Assembly (NCBI GenBank): GCA_028456385.1
Contig: JALNQF010000078.1
Location: forward strand, 62,001 to 126,000
DNA length: 64,000 nucleotides
DNA from: Ophiosphaerella korrae
Lineage: Eukaryota; Ascomycota; Dothideomycetes; Pleosporales; Phaeosphaeriaceae
Reading direction: 5' to 3'
Positions within the stretch are counted from its first letter, which is position 1; the number at the start of each line of letters is the position of its first letter. Shown here one piece after another: positions 25,241 through 36,680 of this stretch. A program made the position numbers and the translations under genes. The notes under the pieces are model-generated. The model had not been told where the DNA came from, made no database searches, and saw nothing but the letters and a program-made list of their open reading frames with translations.

Positions 25241-26551
25241 CTAAAAGTATGGCGGATCGTCTTCTGGGCTTGTCCATAACCGTCTCTTACGCCGGTGCCA
25301 GCTGCGACTTGTTCTTGAAGTCATTGGCTGACGTCGACTGCGTACCGTGACTGCCAGAGGAATATCAGCAACTTGCGGAGCGGCCGGCGCTGGTGAGTCT
25401 CCAGTCCTGGAACCGAGCTTCAACGACAGGAGAATAAAGACTCCTGCAATTAAAACGGCCAGAAGCAGCATGATCTTTCGTTTGATGCTACGTTTCTGGT
25501 AACCGGAAGCTACCTTGAGCTCTTTGTCAGCCTCCTTGACATCTCTCGACATGCGTTCAACGTTGTAGTCGATGCGATCTAGCATGGTGCCCTGATCAAT
25601 CACCATGGTCTGCAATTCCTGGAAGATGTTGGCGAGCTCGATGATGCCCTGTGCTATCTTTTCGATCTCTTGTTCTCGATGGGCGATGAGTGCTTCGTTG
25701 GGGTCGTGGCGTGTCCGTTGTTGCTTGGTTTGGAGGAGGGTGGACTGCGAGAAGGAGCGGTCGGCATCCGACTCTTGGAGGGCCGGGTCGTTGTAGGGGT
25801 TCTGGACGGGTGTGGCAGAGCGGAACGGCGAGGCGAAGCCACCCAGGTCTCGGAGTTCTGTTGCGGCAGCTGATTAGCGCAGGCGGTGACATGGACATGG
25901 ACATGGACATGAACATGGAGCTCACTTTTGAGGTAGACGGCTTGCTTCTTGCGGAACATGGCACTGACTTCGCCGACGCGCGAGGCGAGGGAGATTTTGA
26001 GGTTGTGGGCCATGACCTCGTCGCCCTGGCTGATGGTGCCCTGCTGCTTGGCCTCGCGCACCATGGCCTCGATGCGCTTGATGGCCTGCTGGCAGCGCTG
26101 AAAGCTGCGCGTGATGTCCTGGGTGAGGAGCTCGATCTCGCGCTCCTCGCGCTTCTTGACGTCCTCGTCGTCGAAGCCAGGGAGCACGTGCTTCTGGTGC
26201 AGGTGGTCGAGCTTGCGCGTCTGCTTGGCTATCTGCGCCAGGTGCTCGGTGATGTCGTCCTGGACGTCGAGCCAGCGTGGCGGCAGTAGATCCATCTCGA
26301 TGACGGCGTCGCCATCGTCCTCGTACGCGCCGCTGGACATGAGGCCTTGGCGCTCCTCGGAGATGCGGCGGCCGTCGCCAAAGCCATTGGAGCCGGAGCC
26401 GCCATAGGCCGTCTTCTTCTGCGGATGGTGCGAGTACGACTGGCGGTAGGAGATGAAGCTATACAGACCCGCCGCGTCAGCTGCAGCACGAACAGGCCAG
26501 GGCGTTGAGGACAGCGAACACGACGTACAGATTGGTGCGGTCTCGCCACAT
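25241..26551 (-). CDS. TLG2: Tlg2-type syntaxin (Qa-SNARE)
   Basis: Three exons, 26551-26529, 26458-25926 and 25857-25241, give 390 residues. The opening MWRDRTNLFISYRQSY is typical of Tlg2 and is split by the first intron. An Habc region occupies about residues 65-185. The Qa-SNARE helix (about 248-305) contains MVIDQGTMLDRIDYNVERM with the central Gln at about 274, and is followed by a transmembrane segment at 314-332. Tlg2 mediates fusion of endosome-derived vesicles with the trans-Golgi and supports Cvt/autophagy traffic. A possible fourth exon junction (44-base intron, 25345-25302) would end the protein as TLAPA rather than with a basic tail of about 30 residues. It is divergent from calmodulin with 414 bases between start codons. 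The second intron holds a GACATG repeat. Confidence 0.9.
25888..25917. repeat. GACATG hexanucleotide repeat in a TLG2 intron
   Basis: About five units, the last imperfect, lie inside the second TLG2 intron between its donor and branch region. On the gene strand they read CATGTC. Confidence 0.85.
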
Positions 26552-26965
26552 GGTGGATTGGCGACCCTCGAGGGGGCTATCTCATGGTCGAGGGGGCGGT
26601 GAGTGCAGGGCGGTGGTATTGCTGTGCTGCGTGGATAGCTAGGGAGCTCGCTGATGCTGGGCCCACGGTATGCTGCGCTTTTGGAATTGAGCCGCAGGTA
26701 GGAGCGGCCTGGCTGGCTGGCTGGCTGGCTGGCCGGCCGCTGCTGAGCGCGCCTTGCCCCTTTGGCCACGCTAAGAGTCCCTTCAGTCTGACACCTGAGC
26801 TGAGCCAGTTGCGCCACTCCACCCCGACGCAAACACTCTCCCGCAATCTTCGCCCGCCCCCGTCCCTGCTGCCTCCGTGTTCCTTACACTGCACCAGACT
26901 CCCTTGTTTTCTCAAGTGCCCAACCACCCTCCCCGTCCCAACCCCCAACCCCACACAGCAACATC
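26552..26965. promoter_or_regulatory. Bidirectional TLG2/calmodulin promoter region
   Basis: The only DNA between the two divergent start codons is 414 bases. It contains a GGCT tetranucleotide array (about 26710-26731) and a C/T-rich stretch before the calmodulin ATG (about 26850-26960). Shared control is an inference from the spacing. Confidence 0.5.
26710..26731. repeat. GGCT tetranucleotide repeat
   Basis: About five GGCT units lie in the middle of the region shared by the divergent TLG2 and calmodulin genes. Confidence 0.85.
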
Positions 26966-27764
<799 letters not shown>

Positions 27765-28228
27765 GGGTCAGGATTTTTGGTGTTTGGTCAATATACACAT
27801 GATGATGCCACTCGGCTATGGATTGGCAGCCATGAGTGACGGAGCAGGATAGACTTCTCGGGGCTCCTTGAAGTACACTTTGCTCATTCTGGCAGCCCTC
27901 TTTCTTGCCAACTTCTTCGAAACACGGCTATATATCTTCAATCCATCCCTCTACCCCTCACCTGTTACTTGTGTTTGATTCAAGGGACGTCTTTTGCTAC
28001 ATGCATGATTTCATGGCTGATGCCCAAGCATGCAGGATGATGACCATAGGAACAAAAGTGCCATACAGAAGATAAGAAATCATGTGAATACAAGACCAAA
28101 CTAGTAATAATACATGCGATTTGATCGCTTGTGAGCACAAGGCTGAAGCCATGCTGCCCAGCCAGTTGGAGAAACAGAAAATCCCTTGTGTCTCCCTTGC
28201 GTCAATACCAAAGATGCCCGAACCGAGA
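27765..28228. other. Convergent intergenic region
   Basis: The 3' regions of calmodulin and the INO80F-like gene meet here in 464 bases. Nothing else is recognised. Confidence 0.45.
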
Positions 28229-29130
28229 CTATCGATTAACGGACGTGAAACCAACATCTGTCATTTCCGTATCGCCATTCTGCGGCGCACCCTCAGCTGG
28301 CGGCGGTTGCTGGGCACCCGAGTACGCTCGTGGGCGAGCAGCGGCGTCATTGTCGGCTTCAGTTGCAGGCGCCGGACGCTGCTCATCGTACGCCGGGTCA
28401 AAGAAAGGGCGCGAGGGCTCGGGCGGACGCTGGCTCAGCGGCTGCAAAGCAGGCAGAGGCGGGAGAAGCGGCGCGCCATTGACAGCGGCGTGGGGAGATG
28501 TTGCTGTGGCTGCGCCAATGGTGCTGAAATAATTCGACGTCGACACGCGGTTCGGGTCTGGTGTGCTTTGCGCACTACTCATAGGGTTGATGGGATTCAG
28601 AATCGATTGATGCTGATGTTGGACACCGCTGCTTGGACTTTGATGCTGTAGGCCGCCAGACACACTGCCACCACCGCCACCACCGCCACCACCAGTTACC
28701 TGTGCGGCAGAAGTAGGCGGAGGGGGAGTCGCCTTTCTGTTATTGTTATGGCTGCGTTTGCTGCGCAGCGGCTTGTCAGTGGGAGTGGGTGGTGGGGAAC
28801 TACTCCTGTCACTGTCATCGATATTGTATTCCATGTGCTTGTTGAGCTGCTCGAGGAGAAAGGCGCGCTCAAGGCGCATCTTCTGGACACCCCGGTTGAG
28901 GCGCAGGATGCGTTGGCGCGTCGAGTCGTTAGACTCTGCGATGTCGTTAATGCGCCGACGGAGCTCGATGCATTTGCGATAGTAGGCTGACTCCACCGAG
29001 GGTGGAAGGTCTTTCTGCGAGTGGGCGCGTGCTACTAGACATTGGTTAGACGAGGCTTTGGTGAGAGAGATAGGAGTGCCTGGCGCAGCTGCATTGTCTC
29101 TACACTTGCACACTTACCTTGCTGGGGCAT
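28229..29130 (-). CDS. INO80 complex subunit F-like coiled-coil protein
   Basis: Two exons, 29130-29118 and 29034-28229, give 272 residues beginning MPQQVARAHSQKDLPPS. Residues about 20-70 form a basic coiled coil: YYRKCIELRRRINDIAES, then ILRLNRGVQKMRLERAFLLEQL. This closely resembles the domain shared by metazoan INO80F (TFPT) and fungal INO80-associated proteins, whose role is in the nucleosome-remodelling INO80 complex. The rest is low complexity: Ser/Pro, then a lone basic patch (RSKRSHNNNRK), a Gly run and Pro/Gln/Ala stretches. Only the coiled coil supports the assignment, and a different coiled-coil nuclear protein is possible. The 13-base first exon and its 83-base intron are canonical. 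It is convergent with calmodulin. Confidence 0.62.
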
Positions 29131-30172
29131 GGTGCCTGTTGTCGTGTGCTCACTATAGTAAAAGTAGGAGGGCGCGCACAGGACTGGTAGGGTTATAGTC
29201 GTGACGGCTATGGTAGAGAGTAATGCTGAAGTCTATCGAGTCGACGTGATGGACACGACCATCAAGCTCCAACGCGCTTGTGGAGCCGAAGATGTTCCGA
29301 GCCGAGCAGCCTCACTCACTTATCACTGCTCACCGTAGGTTTTGTAAATTTGTCTGATATTGTGTCTAGAGTAGCGCAGTGGTGCTATTGCTTCATTGCA
29401 TAATTTGCATACAGTGGAGTCACAGTGTGCCATGCACTGGTATCTACTTTGTGTATGGGTGGCCGACGACCAGTTATCCCTTGCAAGCCGCATTAGCGAG
29501 TCCATACTCGCGGAAGACTACTGAATGTGGCTGCCACCCACGTGCTAAACGACCATCTCACGCAGTCTTGTTCTTGCGTCGAGGAATTATAAAGAACGCC
29601 AGCATCGCCTTGATGATCCATCTTGACTCTTTCCCTCGCCTTACCACCAATCTTGGTTAGTCTTGTTTCTTCGCTTCGGTACTTCTGCACATGCTGGCGT
29701 GCTCAGCAAAGGCAAAACATGGTCAACATCACCAGCTTTGAACGAATGCTCCACCGCCGCCGCCGCCGCCGCCAAAAAAAACCCCTCTGTAGCTCATCAA
29801 TCAAAAAAGAGATGGCCCAGTGCTAAACTTCTGCCGATCTAAATTGCAACAGAACTTCTCCAACCATGAATACAAGCACGTGTCCAGGTACTTATGGCTG
29901 TTGGAGACTCCGCCGTCACAGGCAGCGTCGGCACTCATTGGACGCCGTTGGGTGCGAGGCATTGCTTGGCCCCAAGCACATCAACCTTGCGGTTGCACCC
30001 GCAACTACTTTCAACACTCCACAATTCTGGCTTCCGTAGCCCAAACAATGACATTGTCTCATCTATCATCCAGAGGCTGATAAGAAACATATCCTCCTCA
30101 ATACCCGGCCTACATATTATAGCTGAATAGGAGGCTTTTCTATGCAACCGACACCCCGCACGTCGCTTGACC
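29131..30172. other. Divergent intergenic region
   Basis: About 1 kb between divergent genes. It contains a CCG trinucleotide repeat (29754-29773) followed by an A-run. A TA-rich stretch (TATTATA, about 30115-30121) lies some 55 bases before the transcription factor ATG and could be its TATA element. No gene is seen. Confidence 0.45.
29754..29773. repeat. CCG trinucleotide repeat
   Basis: Six to seven CCG units in intergenic DNA, directly followed by a short poly-A run. Confidence 0.85.
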
Positions 30173-31862
30173 ATGCCGAAGAGATCTACGGGTTGCTTTG
30201 AGTGTAGAAAGGTACGTCAGTCCGGCAAGCTACGATTATTATATGATCAAGCTCTGAATTTTTGCCATTTAGAGAAAGGTCCGTTGCGATGGAACGAAAC
30301 CGGAATGTAGTATCTGCCTGAGGCGTGGAACGAAATGTCCAGGCTACAGGCCAACGCAAACTTTCATTCTTCACAAGTTCGACGAACGAACCGATAGACC
30401 AGAACTTATCAGAGAAGACGAGACGCAATATAAATATGCGAATCATAGCCTACCAATAACAATATCTCGAGAAGCCGCTCAAGAGCAAGCAGTCACTCGT
30501 GTGCCGGCCTTAGAGGCAAAACCTGTCGATGCGTCACTTCCGAAACAAGTCAGCTCCATCGCCGCAGATCGCATTCAGCACTTGGGGACATTTATTTCGT
30601 TGTATCTTCCACGATGCGAAGGTCCTGCGTTGCCTCCGCCTTCAGCATTGATGCTCGCGCTGCCTAGTATGCCTGCCAATAGTGAGGTGCTCCTTGCAGC
30701 AGTAGACGCACTATCTGCAGCTCAACTCGCTGTGGACAACAGAAATTACCCTCTGATCAATCGTTCTCGATCGCTTTACGGCACAGCTCTGAGTCAAATG
30801 TTACGGGCCATTCAGGATCCTACTATAGCCTTGAAAGATGAGACTTTGCTATCAACATATTTACTCACGTTGTACGAGGTATTTTAGCCAATATTCCTCG
30901 ATAATTGTGCTACTAAGCTTACAAAATTTCAGGTGTTTGTTGGAGTTACCCAAGGTCATGGCTTTTTCTTTCACGTCCAAGGTCTTCTACACCTTTTGAA
31001 ACAGCGTGGGCCGGCATCTTTCCAAAGCCGGTTAAGCATGCAGATCTTCCACGCGATTCGATATAATTCAGTTAGTATAGCCACCTCTTACGATAAAATT
31101 TATTAACAAATGTAGTTGAGCATCGGCTACCATATGCGCAAGGCATCTATGCTAGACTCTCCCGAGTGGCTAGTAGTCACGGCAAAAGCCGCCAAAGTCG
31201 ATCCCTATGTAGCGTTGCAAGACATCTGCATAGGTATACCACGACTGCTCGAGCGGACTGATGCACTTCCCCAAGACGGTGTTTCACAAGATGAAATCGA
31301 TACTCTCATCAATGACTCACAACGTCTAGCAGACCGCGCCTTTGACTGGCTGTCCAATTTTGAAAAGAACGGGCCACGATATGATCCAGTCAGTATTGAT
31401 AGCTTCGAAGGCTTCCTCACCGTCTGTGCTGATCGTGTATTTGACCCCGTGTTCGATTTTCACTACTTTAGCGCTGGTATTTGTTACATGATCTATTGGA
31501 TGAGTATGTTAATCATGCAGGGAAATACCTTCAAATTGTTCCGACAGTACCGACAACTAGAATTGAGACAGTTAATGATGTGGGACCGCCAGCTTGGCGG
31601 ATACGCAGATTGTATTTGCCGCAGTATTCCATACAACTGTCGGCCTATGACTGGCTATACGGCCAAGTTTGGGAGTTTGACACCGCTTGTTGTTGCGAGA
31701 AAGTACTATGAACTCAAGGGACCTGCAAAATTAACGGAAGCAAAGTGGTGTGAGAATGTATACATGGGGGCGCGGGTACCGGGACTTTATCAGACGCCAG
31801 TTCCGCTGGAACCCTTGAAGGAGGTGAAGAATACTGTGAAGAACAACTCCAGGTTCATTTGA
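30173..31862 (+). CDS. Zn2Cys6 fungal transcription factor
   Basis: Four exons, 30173-30211, 30273-30878, 30933-31070 and 31116-31862, give 509 residues. The N-terminus is a complete binuclear zinc cluster, CFECRKRKVRC then DGTKPECSICLRRGTKC, spaced C-x2-C-x6-C-x6-C-x2-C-x6-C. The first intron falls inside the cluster after CFECRK, a site common to this family. The rest (from about residue 90) resembles the fungal-specific regulatory domain of the Fungal_trans_2 kind, with helices such as ALSQMLRAIQDP and LLSTYLLTLYEVF. The target genes are unknown. The neighbouring MDR oxidoreductase 0.2 kb beyond its stop is convergent, and co-regulation is only a possibility. No truncation is seen. Confidence 0.9.
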
Positions 31863-32058
31863 TGATCACAGATATTGTGCAAAAGCAAAATCAATCGGTA
31901 CATGAGCTCAAAATTAGCATGGAAAGTCTATCACTCGTTTTCAAATTGGCCTTTGTTTGACAGAATGATTATTTCAACACTTGGAATGTATTTTCCAACA
32001 AGCTCTTTACCGGCTTTACGGATTTGGTTGTCACTTGTCTTTCTGAAGCGGAATTACC

Positions 32059-33120
32059 CTAGCCATCAAGCTGCGTAACCAACTTGCCCGTATTCCCTCC
32101 CTTGAACAACAACGTCCACGTCTTGGGCACATCCTCAAACTTCGTCTTAACAACCGTTTCTGTCTCCGGCCCCACCTTGATTTTCCCTTCCCTGACGCCC
32201 TTGATCAACTCCTGGATCCAAGGCCCTGCTTTCCCACTCTCAATCGCATCCATAACAATGAATCCCTTCACCTCGATGCGATTCGCGATGATCTCGAACC
32301 AGTTTTTAATCCCCGCTTCACCCATTGCATTATAAGTTGCTACGGCTCCACACGCGGCGATACGGCCAAAGCGCTTGATGCGGGTAAGCATCAAGTCGAG
32401 GATTTCGCCGCCAACATTGTCGAAATAGACTTCTACGAAACCCTCAGTAGCAGCCTTCAAGTCGGCGACAAACGAAGGCGATTTGTAGTCGATACAAATG
32501 TCCGCGCCGAGGGACTCGACATGCCGGCATTTTGCCTCCCCGCCGGCTATGCCAATCACTTTTTTGCATCCCACAATGTGCTTTGCGATTTGAACCACCA
32601 TGCTGCCTGTTGCGCCCGCGGCACCGGATACGACGACTGTGTCATTGGCCGTGGCGCGCGCAACATCGACCAGACCATTATATGCTGTGAGGCCTGGGCC
32701 ACCAAGTGAGCCGATGAAGTGCGTGGCTCGAATGCCAGACGCTTCGTCGACTTGAATGGGTCGGACCTCTTTGGCATTGACGATAGAGTACTCCGTCCAG
32801 CCCAGACTGCCCAGGACTAACTGGCCCCTTTTCAAGCTGTCGACGTTGGACTCAACTACTTCACCAATGACATAGGACCGCATGACATCGCCTTTGTTCA
32901 CAGGCGCTGTGTATAGTCGCTCTGGATCCATATCTTTCTGAATCCAACCACGTTGAGCGGGATCGTTGGAGATGTACAGCGTCTTGACAAGCGCTTGGTC
33001 TGCCCCGGGGGCTGGCAGCGTGGTGGCTGTAAGAGAAAAGGTTGAGTTTGGACCTTCTAGGACTGGGTCCGCTGAAGGAGGGTTGGAGAGGATCCATTGT
33101 CGCGTGGATTGACCTGACAT
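32059..33120 (-). CDS. NADP-dependent MDR oxidoreductase (LTB4DH/double-bond reductase-like)
   Basis: A single exon of 353 residues starts MSGQSTRQWIL. The N-terminal catalytic domain carries SNDPAQRGWI and the YVIGEVVES strand. The Rossmann nucleotide-binding motif GAAGATGS is at residues 166-173. No zinc-ligand Cys/His pattern is visible, which fits the zinc-free medium-chain reductases related to leukotriene B4 12-hydroxydehydrogenase and plant double-bond reductases. These reduce alpha,beta-unsaturated carbonyls with NADPH. The exact substrate cannot be read. The gene is intronless, unlike most neighbours. Its leader is odd: a C15-A23 tract on the gene strand ends 19 bases before the ATG. 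It is convergent with the Zn2Cys6 factor. Confidence 0.88.
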   Translation of the reverse strand: MSGQSTRQWILSNPPSADPVLEGPNSTFSLTATTLPAPGADQALVKTLYISNDPAQRGWIQKDMDPERLYTAPVNKGDVMRSYVIGEVVESNVDSLKRGQLVLGSLGWTEYSIVNAKEVRPIQVDEASGIRATHFIGSLGGPGLTAYNGLVDVARATANDTVVVSGAAGATGSMVVQIAKHIVGCKKVIGIAGGEAKCRHVESLGADICIDYKSPSFVADLKAATEGFVEVYFDNVGGEILDLMLTRIKRFGRIAACGAVATYNAMGEAGIKNWFEIIANRIEVKGFIVMDAIESGKAGPWIQELIKGVREGKIKVGPETETVVKTKFEDVPKTWTLLFKGGNTGKLVTQLDG

Positions 33121-33786
33121 TGCGGATGGCGCGGTAGGGTTTTTTTTTTTTTTTTTTTTTTTGGGGGGGGGGGGGGGTGTTGATTTTCAATAGGACAGAA
33201 AAAAGGAATAAGATTCTAAGAAGTGCAAGTGAGGGATTTGGAGGCGAATTGCTACAGTACCTCGATTTTTGGTTTCGAAACAATTGACCGATCTCAAAAA
33301 TGAAGAAAACGAAGATCAATCCCAAGTGCGACTCTTGAATGAAAATTGGGACTATGAACCTCGGCAGCTAAGTAGATTGAAGTCGTCACAGAGGGGTAGC
33401 TCCCTAAGTAAATCTGGTGGGGTAGCGCACCTCGTGTGCGTCTTTCAAGCGACTGTGTCGGTAGGTCAACAGATTGAACAACACTTGTAGACGGTCAAAA
33501 CTCCACATGCCATTTAATTCTATAATACACCATACGAGATGCAGCTTCTTATGTGCATCGCCTATGCGTCCTGTGCAAGCCATTGAAAAAGGGAATTTGG
33601 TTAGATAGTCATTCCAATCTCTCCAAGCCTCATGTGTTTGCCGACGCATCGGTTACAGGAGGGAATAGGGAGACAGACTGCTAACAAGACGTTTGAAGGG
33701 TCTGGGGCGGCTGCTGGAGAGCGCCAATCACGAGACAATGGATGAAGCGGTTTCGAGAGAAAGGAAACGTCTCCTGAATAGTGATT
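33121..33786. other. Intergenic region with MDR gene promoter
   Basis: This 666-base spacer lies between Sec61 beta and the oxidoreductase, both minus strand. It holds the homopolymer pair at 33140-33177 and otherwise nothing recognised. Confidence 0.45.
33140..33177. repeat. Adjoining T23 and G15 homopolymers upstream of the MDR gene
   Basis: Twenty-three T followed directly by fifteen G on the plus strand. On the gene strand they read C15-A23, ending 19 bases before the oxidoreductase ATG, so they sit in its leader or core promoter. Poly(dA:dT) tracts disfavour nucleosomes. Confidence 0.95.
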
Positions 33787-34380
33787 CTATGCGGAAAATC
33801 GGCGCATAACCTTGGCAATGACTAGCTTCTGGTTAGATGGGCGAGTCTAGAAATAGCACACATGCGAACTGACCGTGCAGGGCAACGACGCTGAAGATGA
33901 AGACAACGGAGAGGGTCATGACCACAACGGGGTCGACCTTAAGTCCAGGAGACTCATCAGTGTATAGTCCTGCAGTGCCGGTTAGCCAGGTCCACGTCAA
34001 GCATGTCTATTGACAACCTACTCAGCATGGTGCTTGAGCTGCCACCCGCACCTGCCGCCCTGGTGCTGCTTGGTCGCTGGTTGGCCGTCTTCTCAGCACG
34101 ATCAGCGGCCGCCTTCCTTCGCATCACCGTCGCAGGGCCGCCCGGGGGCTTGGGTGAGGCCTGGCGCGCCGTTGTTGAGCCCGAAGGCGTGTTGGCGGGA
34201 GACGTGGGGCGTGGTGAAGACTGGTATTATTATATTAGCAGCCGTGGTAGAGGTGGTGAGTGTATCCAAGGCTCCTTTTGCACTGCGCAGCGCTACTTTC
34301 TGCTGCGCGCCGCGCAATGCAGCCAGGCTCAAGGTATTTGAAAACAGTCCAATGGGCTGTAGAGGCAGAACACATACCAT
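33787..34380 (-). CDS. SBH1: Sec61 beta subunit of the ER translocon
   Basis: Four exons, 34380-34378 (the ATG only), 34220-34022, 33969-33874 and 33821-33787, give 110 residues. The cytosolic N-terminus is Pro/Ser-rich (RPTSPANTPSG), then the conserved core PPGGPATVMRRKAAADRAEK and RAAGAGGSSSTML. After YTDESPGLKVDPVVV comes one tail-anchor transmembrane segment (about 81-103), and the protein ends IAKVMRRFSA. Sec61 beta sits with Sec61 alpha and gamma in the ER channel and helps docking of ribosomes and partner factors. All splice sites are canonical. The length and the intron immediately after the start codon are plausible for filamentous fungi. Confidence 0.93.
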
Positions 34381-35095
34381 GATGGCGCGCGATTGATGTG
34401 TTGGAAGAGAAAGAGGTCGAGTTGTGGTCGAGGGAGTCGTGAGGGCTGCTACAAAATGTCCCCTTCTGCTTGCACGGAGAGGCCACGGTTCTGGACAACT
34501 CGGGGCGAGAGCGCGCCGCGGCTTGAGCTCGCTAGAGCGCACAGACATCGTCTATCGACATGTCACGTGACCGGTCCTTCACCACCATCACCCAGCACAC
34601 TCCATTAACAGACACTTTTTTTCCCGCCTGAATCCACTTTTCCATTAACCAGTAACATGTGTGAGACCTATATATGGCAACCCAAAATCTCAAGAGAGCC
34701 GGACCGCGTCTCTTACTCTGCAAAGCATGCTGTTGCCATCATATCCCCCGAACTCAAAACCCAAATCAAATGTTGTACGAGGCCCTCGAAAACTCCCACC
34801 CACCCAATGTAAAAAAAAAAAAAAAAAAAAAAAAACTAATGCCAACCTGGATCCGACGTCATAAACACCCCATGCACCCACCGCTTGAATGTCATGTCCT
34901 CTGCTCCAGACCCGAGATGTAGATAAAACACGCCGTGAGCTAAGAGCATACGACTGAAACCTAGTAGAAACTTTTCGCCGCCCACCCATGACCTGCTCCG
35001 CCCGTTGTTGGAGGACCGACACATTAATGCCCGGACACCTGAAATGCGAAAACTCCGGATGTGCTTCGACACTCCCAAATCAAAAAATCCTTCTT
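34381..35095. other. Intergenic region
   Basis: A 715-base spacer between two minus-strand genes, containing Sec61 beta promoter DNA and a poly-A tract at 34811-34835. No gene is seen. Confidence 0.45.
34811..34835. repeat. Poly-A tract, 25 bases
   Basis: Twenty-five A in the spacer between Sec61 beta and the 455-residue fungal protein gene. Confidence 0.95.
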
Positions 35096-36680
35096 CTAGC
35101 CCCAAACAGAGGCCTGGACGCCTTGGTTTGGCGTGTTGCTCCACGGTCCATTGTTCCAGATGCCCACGCCCTTATCCGCAACCGTCGAGGATGGGTTCAA
35201 AGACGCAGACGTCGTGGCAGCATTGTGTTGCTCGCTTACATTGTACGAGTTGTAGCCCAGCGGCGAGGGCAGAGGTGAAGTTGTTCGCTTACCCAGGGGT
35301 CCGGCAGCAGGCTGCTGCAGGCCTTGCGAAGGGCGGGTGCCGATGGGAGCGACGCCGGGCGCATTCGGCTTGCTAGAGCCGCCGGGAATGGGAGGAGAAG
35401 CTCCGGGAGATGAGGTCGAGGTGCGGGTCGCCTGCTGGGCATCGAATAGGCTAAAGGCCGGGTTCTGATTGGAGGATGGAGAAGAGTTGCTGTTGGCACG
35501 GGCCTCCTGGGCTCCACCGGAAGGATCCTTGTCGCCTCGGGAGGGCATTTGCACAGAAGCTTCGCCTGGGGCATTTTGTGCTTGCATACCGAAAGGATCA
35601 AAAGCCAGAGGCGAGGCACCACGGGCAGCTCCGGCACCAGCACCGGTACCGGCACCAGTAGCAGAGGACTGGACGCGAACGTCCTGGCTCGAGGTAGGGT
35701 TGTTATTGTACAGGCTCGAGTTCTCGCCGTACAGTGCACGATGCTGGCGGGCAATGAGCTCGCGGCGGTCGTCTTCATTCATGGTATTGGGGCTCATGGA
35801 GCGGTCCGATTTTGATCCCGAAACATCTGTATTACCCTAGTCAACCTGCTGTCCTGCCTCTATTGTTGCCCAGATTCCGAGTCCTTACTTCTGTGATATT
35901 GCTGCTCCTGGTGGTAGTTGCGCAGCTCTCGCTCACGCTGCGCTGCCATCCGACGCTTTGCCTGAGCCATCTGGTCTGCATCGTTGGGGCGGGGCGCATA
36001 GCGCTGGGTCTGGTAGAAGCCCTGGACATTGGAGGCCGAGTGCGAGCGCATGCCGTCGTACTCGCTGACCGAGTGGTGGCGCTGGGAGCCGCCCATGCGC
36101 TGCTCTGTAGGGAGGGGGAAGTTAGCAAGGACCACGCCGAGGGATTGGGGGCTGGGTAGGCGTGTTGCGCATACCGTAGTCGGGATACTGGCGGGGGGTT
36201 GCACCACCGCTGCCGCCGCCGCCGCCCATCATGGGCATCGACTCGCGACGGCCAGCTATGTTGTGCGCGCCAAAGCCGGGCCCGAGGGGCTTTCCGCTCT
36301 TGATGATGTTCTCGACAGCGCGGTCGACGTCTGCAGTCAGGGATTAGCTAGGGGCACTCCATGTCACATGTCTGCGGGAGGGTGGGCGAGGGCGAGGGCG
36401 AGGGCGAGGGCGTACCGTCAAACTGCGAGGCAAAGGCATTGGCGACCTCGGGGTTCGCCGCCGGATTGGCGCCGCCCTCCATGTTGCTCGGCGCGGGCCG
36501 GTCGCTGCTGTTGTTGGCGTTGCTGGTGGTGGTGGTGTTGTTGGCGGTGGTGTTGGGGCCGGTGTAGACGCCGTGGGCGGTGCCTGCGCGCGAAGAGGCC
36601 TGGGGCTGCTGCGGCTGCTCCCACGAGGACTGGCGGCCAGGAGCGGGCGAGGACCAGTTGGGGTCGTTGTAGTAGGCCAT
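35096..36680 (-). CDS. Conserved low-complexity fungal protein of unknown function
   Basis: Four exons, 36680-36416, 36330-36175, 36104-35889 and 35826-35096, all GT-AG and in phase, give 455 residues from MAYYNDPNWSSP. I cannot name it. Most of it is Ser/Asn/Gln/Pro/Gly-rich and probably disordered, but four blocks look constrained. They are an N-terminal acidic-aromatic patch, DVDRAVENIIKSGKPLGPG (about 89-107), the helical basic block AKRRMAAQRERELRNYHQEQ, and SMSPNTMNEDDRRELIARQH followed by RALYG. The C-terminus has the WNNGPWS motif. Such islands in a disordered chain suggest a scaffold or RNA/protein interaction factor, which is only a guess. Intron 1 contains a GGGCGA repeat. A possible retained intron near the C-terminus (TACAAT then GTAAGC) was not used. 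Confidence 0.72.
36384..36412. repeat. GGGCGA hexanucleotide repeat in an intron
   Basis: Four to five units lie in the first intron of the 455-residue protein gene, directly next to its 5' splice site. Confidence 0.85.
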
